Source: JBBSJV01 sp038256935 (GTDB lineage Bacteria > Patescibacteriota > JACMRA01). From it: a stretch of DNA of 15,081 bases. Within the stretch, counting starts at the first letter, position 1; each line of letters begins with the position of its first letter. This document shows, one piece after another, positions 12,038 through 15,081 of the stretch. The notes under the pieces are model-generated. The model made no database searches, was not told the origin of the DNA, and was given only the letters and a program-made list of their open reading frames with translations. The position numbers and the translations under genes are program-made. The stretch lies in NCBI GenBank assembly GCA_038256935.1, contig JBBSJV010000029.1:1-15081 (forward strand). The letters run 5' to 3'.

Positions 12038-14640
12038 TCAAAGATATTCCAGTAGTAGCCTTAATCGGACTTCCTAATTCAGGTAAGAGTACTCTATTAA
12101 ACCGTTTTACAGGCTCCAAAAAAGCCATAGTAGCCAAAGAAGCCCATACCACCCGTGATATTAACTATGGACAAGATTTTTTTGAAGGTATGGAAATCAA
12201 ATTTGTCGATACCGGTGGCCTCGTTCCTTCGCCTGAAGACCTTATTCAAAAGGAAGTTCAAATCAAAAGTTGGTCGGCAATACTTGAAGCTGATATGCTA
12301 GTTTGGGTAATTGATCGCAGGCAACACCCTGAGACAATATCTCAAACCATTATTGAAAAAGTCTGGAAAACAGGTAAACCATTTATCGTAGCTATAAACA
12401 AGGTAGATGACCCAAACCAAGATCGTAAGATCCAAGACTACGCTCAACTTGGTGGTAACGGTTTTGTAAACTTTAGCTGTAATACAGGATATGGGCTAAA
12501 TGATTTGATGGATAATGTCATCGAGCAACTGACTAAAATGGGGTTTGAGCAAAATTTTGAAAATGAATATGAGATTTTTAGAAAAGAAAAAGTTAAACGC
12601 TCTAAAGCCAAAGAAGTTAGGCAAAATGATGATGGGTCTTTTTATATTGTCAGAAATGAAGAACAGTTATTTGAAGCAGTAGGGGATGAATCTGAAGAGT
12701 TAGTCATCAAAGGCATTACTAGCATTGTTTGTGATCTTTATGGAGTGTTAATTGATAAAGAATTTAATATTAATCCAACAGTTGCAAGGTTTTTAGTTGC
12801 ACAAAAACACTCAGGAAAACAGATTTATTATCTTTCAAATTGCAGTTCTAATACCATTGAAAAACTAATGGAGACTGAAATAGGTAGTATTTTTGATGGT
12901 GGAGTGACTAGCGAGCAAGTGGGTGTTTCAAAGCCCCATCCTGATATTTACAAGGAACTAATGAATACCTATGAACTAGAAGCTGAGCAGTGTTTTTATC
13001 TAGATGATAACGAGGAAAACGTGATTGCTGCTAGAGAATTAAATATTGCTAGTGAAAAATACTTACCTGACACAGATCCCAATGAATTGCTTGCTATCAA
13101 TCAAGGAAAAGACTACAAGACACCAAAGATAATTTTCTTAGGTAAGCCAAATGTAGGAAAAAGCTCCATGTTTAATGCCATGGTTGGTAAGCAAATCCAG
13201 ATCGTAACTGACATTGCAGGCACTACAATGAGTGTCAATGATACCATGGTGGAGCGAGAAGTGACTGAAAACTATGAAATAGAGATCGAAGAAGGTGTCT
13301 TTAAAAAGTTTAGTTTTACTTACAAAAAACCTTATATTTTGCTTGATTCAGTTGGTATTAGAAAAGCAGGGCAGAGAACTTTTGGTCCTGAAAATTTTGG
13401 AACTTATCGCACCATTCAATCCGTCCATGAAGCCGATATAGTCTGTCTTGTAATCGATGGGTCTTTGACTATCTCACATCAAGATCAAGTCATTGCAGGT
13501 ATTGCCAAAGAAGCCAAAAAAGGACTCGTGGTAATCATCAACAAAGCTGATCTGGTGCCTATTCCTGATCGCAAAGATTACATCAGGCAACTGGAATCTA
13601 GATTTAAATTCCTCAAAGTGGATAGATATCTTTGGATCTCAGCAATAGAAGCTGGAAACTTTGAAAGTAAAGAAACCAAGCATTTAATCTTTGATTTTGA
13701 TGGAGTTATCGGTGATACTGAAAAGGCAGTTATTAAATCAGTGATGGAGCAGCATAGTCTAAGTGAGATGGATGCCAAAAAGTGGCTAATAAACTATTTT
13801 TCCAACACTCAACACAGTCTCAAAGATAACGTTGATGAGAAAAAAATAAAAGATTCATATCAAAAATGGCATGATGTTTTAGTCAAACATATCAAAAAAG
13901 AAGGTAAGATATTTGATAAATTTTTAGATAATATTTTGCAGATTCCTGATAGTAAGTTGGCTATAGTTACAAGTAGTTACAAAGAGATAATTAAAGATTT
14001 ACTTGGAAGCAACGCCAAAAAATTTGATTTAATCCTCGATATTAATGAGTCTCTTTCTAAAGAAGAAAAAGTTGCTAAGGTCTGCAGGAAATGGAAAATA
14101 GAAAAAACCAAAGCTTATTACTTTACAGACACAACTAGTGACGTAGTTGAGCTTCGTGATTTTATGGATGCTCGCAAAATCGTAGGTTGTAGCTGGGGAT
14201 TTTTGGGTAAAAAACTACTGCTTACAGTACTACCAAACAAACAAATCCTGAATGACTTTGACGATATAAATGGCTATTTCGATCGCCAAGGGGATGTAGA
14301 AGAAGATGCTGATCTCACTAAAATCTGGCACACCATTGATCTAGCTTTGATTACAAGATCTGCTCAAATACCAAGAGAACAACTGCGAAAACTGTTTAAT
14401 TTCATAGTCAAAAAGAAACCACCTCAAAAGCTACGTACCAAGAAAAAAGCTATTCTATATGATTTGATTCAAGTGCGAACTGAGCCACCAACTTTTCATT
14501 TGCTTGTAAAAGACAAACGCACCGTACATTGGTCATTTGTGAGATTTTTGGAAAACTTACTCAGGCAAAACTTCGATCTAGCAAATACTGAGATCATGAT
14601 CAAACTAATCGAGCCTGAAGAAAAGAAAAAAATGTTTTAA
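12034..14640 (+). CDS. der: Der (EngA) double GTPase with two inserted HAD-like phosphatase domains
   Basis: Der is an essential GTPase of 50S ribosome assembly: two tandem G domains and a KH-like tail, usually about 440-500 residues. This one has 868. G domain 1: GLPNSGKST (12-20), TTRD (39-42), DTGG (59-62), NKVD (122-125). HAD 1 (about 226-350): CDLYGVLID (motif I at 234, second acid replaced by Tyr236), YYLSN (265-269), SKPHP (299-303), YLDDNEEN (322-329). G domain 2: GKPNVGKSS (370-378), GTT (396-398), DSVGIRKAG (438-446), NKAD (503-506). HAD 2 (about 549-735): IFDFDGVIGDTE (552-563), IVTSS (644-648), FTDTTSDV (697-704), with a helical cap. The KH-like tail (about 765-868) includes RTEPPTFHLLVKD (815-827). 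GTG 12034 is the only start before an in-frame stop. HAD-ribosome coupling is inference. Confidence 0.93.
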   Translation: MIKDIPVVALIGLPNSGKSTLLNRFTGSKKAIVAKEAHTTRDINYGQDFFEGMEIKFVDTGGLVPSPEDLIQKEVQIKSWSAILEADMLVWVIDRRQHPETISQTIIEKVWKTGKPFIVAINKVDDPNQDRKIQDYAQLGGNGFVNFSCNTGYGLNDLMDNVIEQLTKMGFEQNFENEYEIFRKEKVKRSKAKEVRQNDDGSFYIVRNEEQLFEAVGDESEELVIKGITSIVCDLYGVLIDKEFNINPTVARFLVAQKHSGKQIYYLSNCSSNTIEKLMETEIGSIFDGGVTSEQVGVSKPHPDIYKELMNTYELEAEQCFYLDDNEENVIAARELNIASEKYLPDTDPNELLAINQGKDYKTPKIIFLGKPNVGKSSMFNAMVGKQIQIVTDIAGTTMSVNDTMVEREVTENYEIEIEEGVFKKFSFTYKKPYILLDSVGIRKAGQRTFGPENFGTYRTIQSVHEADIVCLVIDGSLTISHQDQVIAGIAKEAKKGLVVIINKADLVPIPDRKDYIRQLESRFKFLKVDRYLWISAIEAGNFESKETKHLIFDFDGVIGDTEKAVIKSVMEQHSLSEMDAKKWLINYFSNTQHSLKDNVDEKKIKDSYQKWHDVLVKHIKKEGKIFDKFLDNILQIPDSKLAIVTSSYKEIIKDLLGSNAKKFDLILDINESLSKEEKVAKVCRKWKIEKTKAYYFTDTTSDVVELRDFMDARKIVGCSWGFLGKKLLLTVLPNKQILNDFDDINGYFDRQGDVEEDADLTKIWHTIDLALITRSAQIPREQLRKLFNFIVKKKPPQKLRTKKKAILYDLIQVRTEPPTFHLLVKDKRTVHWSFVRFLENLLRQNFDLANTEIMIKLIEPEEKKKMF

Positions 14641-14652
14641 TACTTTGATACC

Positions 14653-14949
14653 ATGGATTTATTCAAAAAAATCTGGAATAACTATTTTGTTTTAGACGAA
14701 TTACTTGTAATCAGAGGGTTAGCTGCCCTTTGTGTCCTTAGCTTTCACTTTACCTTAGCTAGAACTGATATTTTACCAGACTCGATTCAATGGCTGACAT
14801 GGTTTGATGGGCTTGCAGCTGTTAATATTTTCTTCGTATTATCTGGGTATTTGATAACAAAGGTGTTTCTTACTGGAAAATACGAATTAAGTTTAAAAGG
14901 CATTTTAAAGTTTTATAAAACTAGGTTTATCAGAATTGCTGGCATATAG
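14653..14949 (+). pseudogene. Acyltransferase-3 (OafA/YrhL-like) gene, truncated by an insertion
   Basis: The acyltransferase-3 family comprises multi-helix membrane enzymes (about 350 residues or more) that O-acylate surface sugars. The 98 residues present show the family N-terminus: LLVIRGLAALCVLSFHF (about 17-33, with the conserved Arg and His), DGLAAVNIFFVLSGYLIT (about 52-69) and FYKTRFIRI (about 87-95). Only the first two or three helices are there. The match ends abruptly after RFIRI, where the sequence changes into DNA carrying a minus-strand transposase tail; the TAG at 14947-14949 lies in that foreign DNA. The start is 12 bp after der, so it was probably cotranscribed with it. The remainder of the gene may exist beyond the right edge. 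Confidence 0.8.
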
Positions 14950-14971
14950 GGAAAAAATGGATTTTTTTACA

Positions 14972-15081
14972 TCATTTACCCCCTCCAAGCAACTCATCAA
15001 TAAGCCTCCTTTTCCTATCCTCTCTTAAATGCCTATGCAATTTAACCTTGTATTTCCAATGACTAAAACTACCATCAGCAG
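14972..15081 (-). mobile_element. C-terminal fragment of a probable transposase (runs off the right edge)
   Basis: A minus-strand frame enters from the right edge and ends at TGA (14972-14974), giving 35 residues including ADGSFSHWKYKVKLHRHL then LIDELL. The pattern of a small acidic/GxFS motif, a basic KxKVxxHxxL helix and a final LID-LL resembles the C-terminal end of DDE transposases (the glutamate region is not seen clearly), but I cannot name the IS family. The element's end should lie near 14939-14950, where the acyltransferase match stops. It differs from the left-edge IS1595-type tail. Confidence 0.55.

Noticed and set aside
13578..13778. Minus-strand open frame of 66 codons
   Set aside because: It is antisense within der and motif-free.

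Overview
The window is AT-rich, densely packed bacterial DNA that uses the standard code. TAA, TAG and TGA all end genes, and no large gene contains an internal TGA. Ribosome-binding sites are weak or absent, and several promoters predicted here sit so close to the start codon that leaders would be only about 8-25 nt. Together with an ADP-forming acetate-CoA ligase, a DipZ-type redox protein, fasciclin proteins and an unusual Der fusion, this suggests a fermentative member of the Candidate Phyla Radiation (Patescibacteria). That assignment is inference from style and gene content, not from a marker gene.

Layout. The left edge (2-136) is the tail of an IS1595/ISXO2-type transposase. Next come a RecJ-like DHH phosphoesterase that stops early (232-999) and a small minus-strand ORF (1106-1357) preceded by a heptanucleotide tandem repeat (1388-1448), an arrangement that looks like an ON/OFF slippage switch. 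An ADP-forming acetyl-CoA synthetase (minus, 1558-3651) is divergent from an unrecognised gene (3741-4673).

The region 4779-9182 reads as one envelope/redox locus. It holds a CsoR/RcnR/FrmR-family repressor lacking the usual metal ligands, a membrane-anchored protein with two FAS1 domains, a CcdA-thioredoxin-CBM fusion (DipZ type) and a second FAS1 gene broken by one in-frame TAG. Both FAS1 genes have nearly the same 25-bp element (ATAC-N9-GTAT around a G-tract, fused to a TTGACA -35 box), so the repressor next door probably controls both. A long imperfect inverted repeat, an intrinsic terminator and a repeated 12-bp palindrome lie between the first FAS1 gene and dipZ.

A pirin gene (9317-10156) faces a minus-strand group of a four-helix membrane protein, a VapB/VapC-like toxin-antitoxin pair and a DgkA-type lipid kinase. 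On the plus strand, a decayed small membrane-protein gene (11809-12037) overlaps the GTG start of the most striking gene, an 868-residue Der GTPase. In it each of the two GTPase domains is followed by a different HAD-phosphatase domain before the KH-like tail. An acyltransferase-3 gene follows after 12 bp but is cut after about 95 residues, where a second, minus-strand transposase fragment begins and runs off the right edge.

The likely novel items are the Der-HAD-HAD fusion, the ligand-less CsoR-like regulator with its operator pair at the FAS1/DipZ locus, and the heptanucleotide switch. No rRNA, tRNA or CRISPR array was seen.
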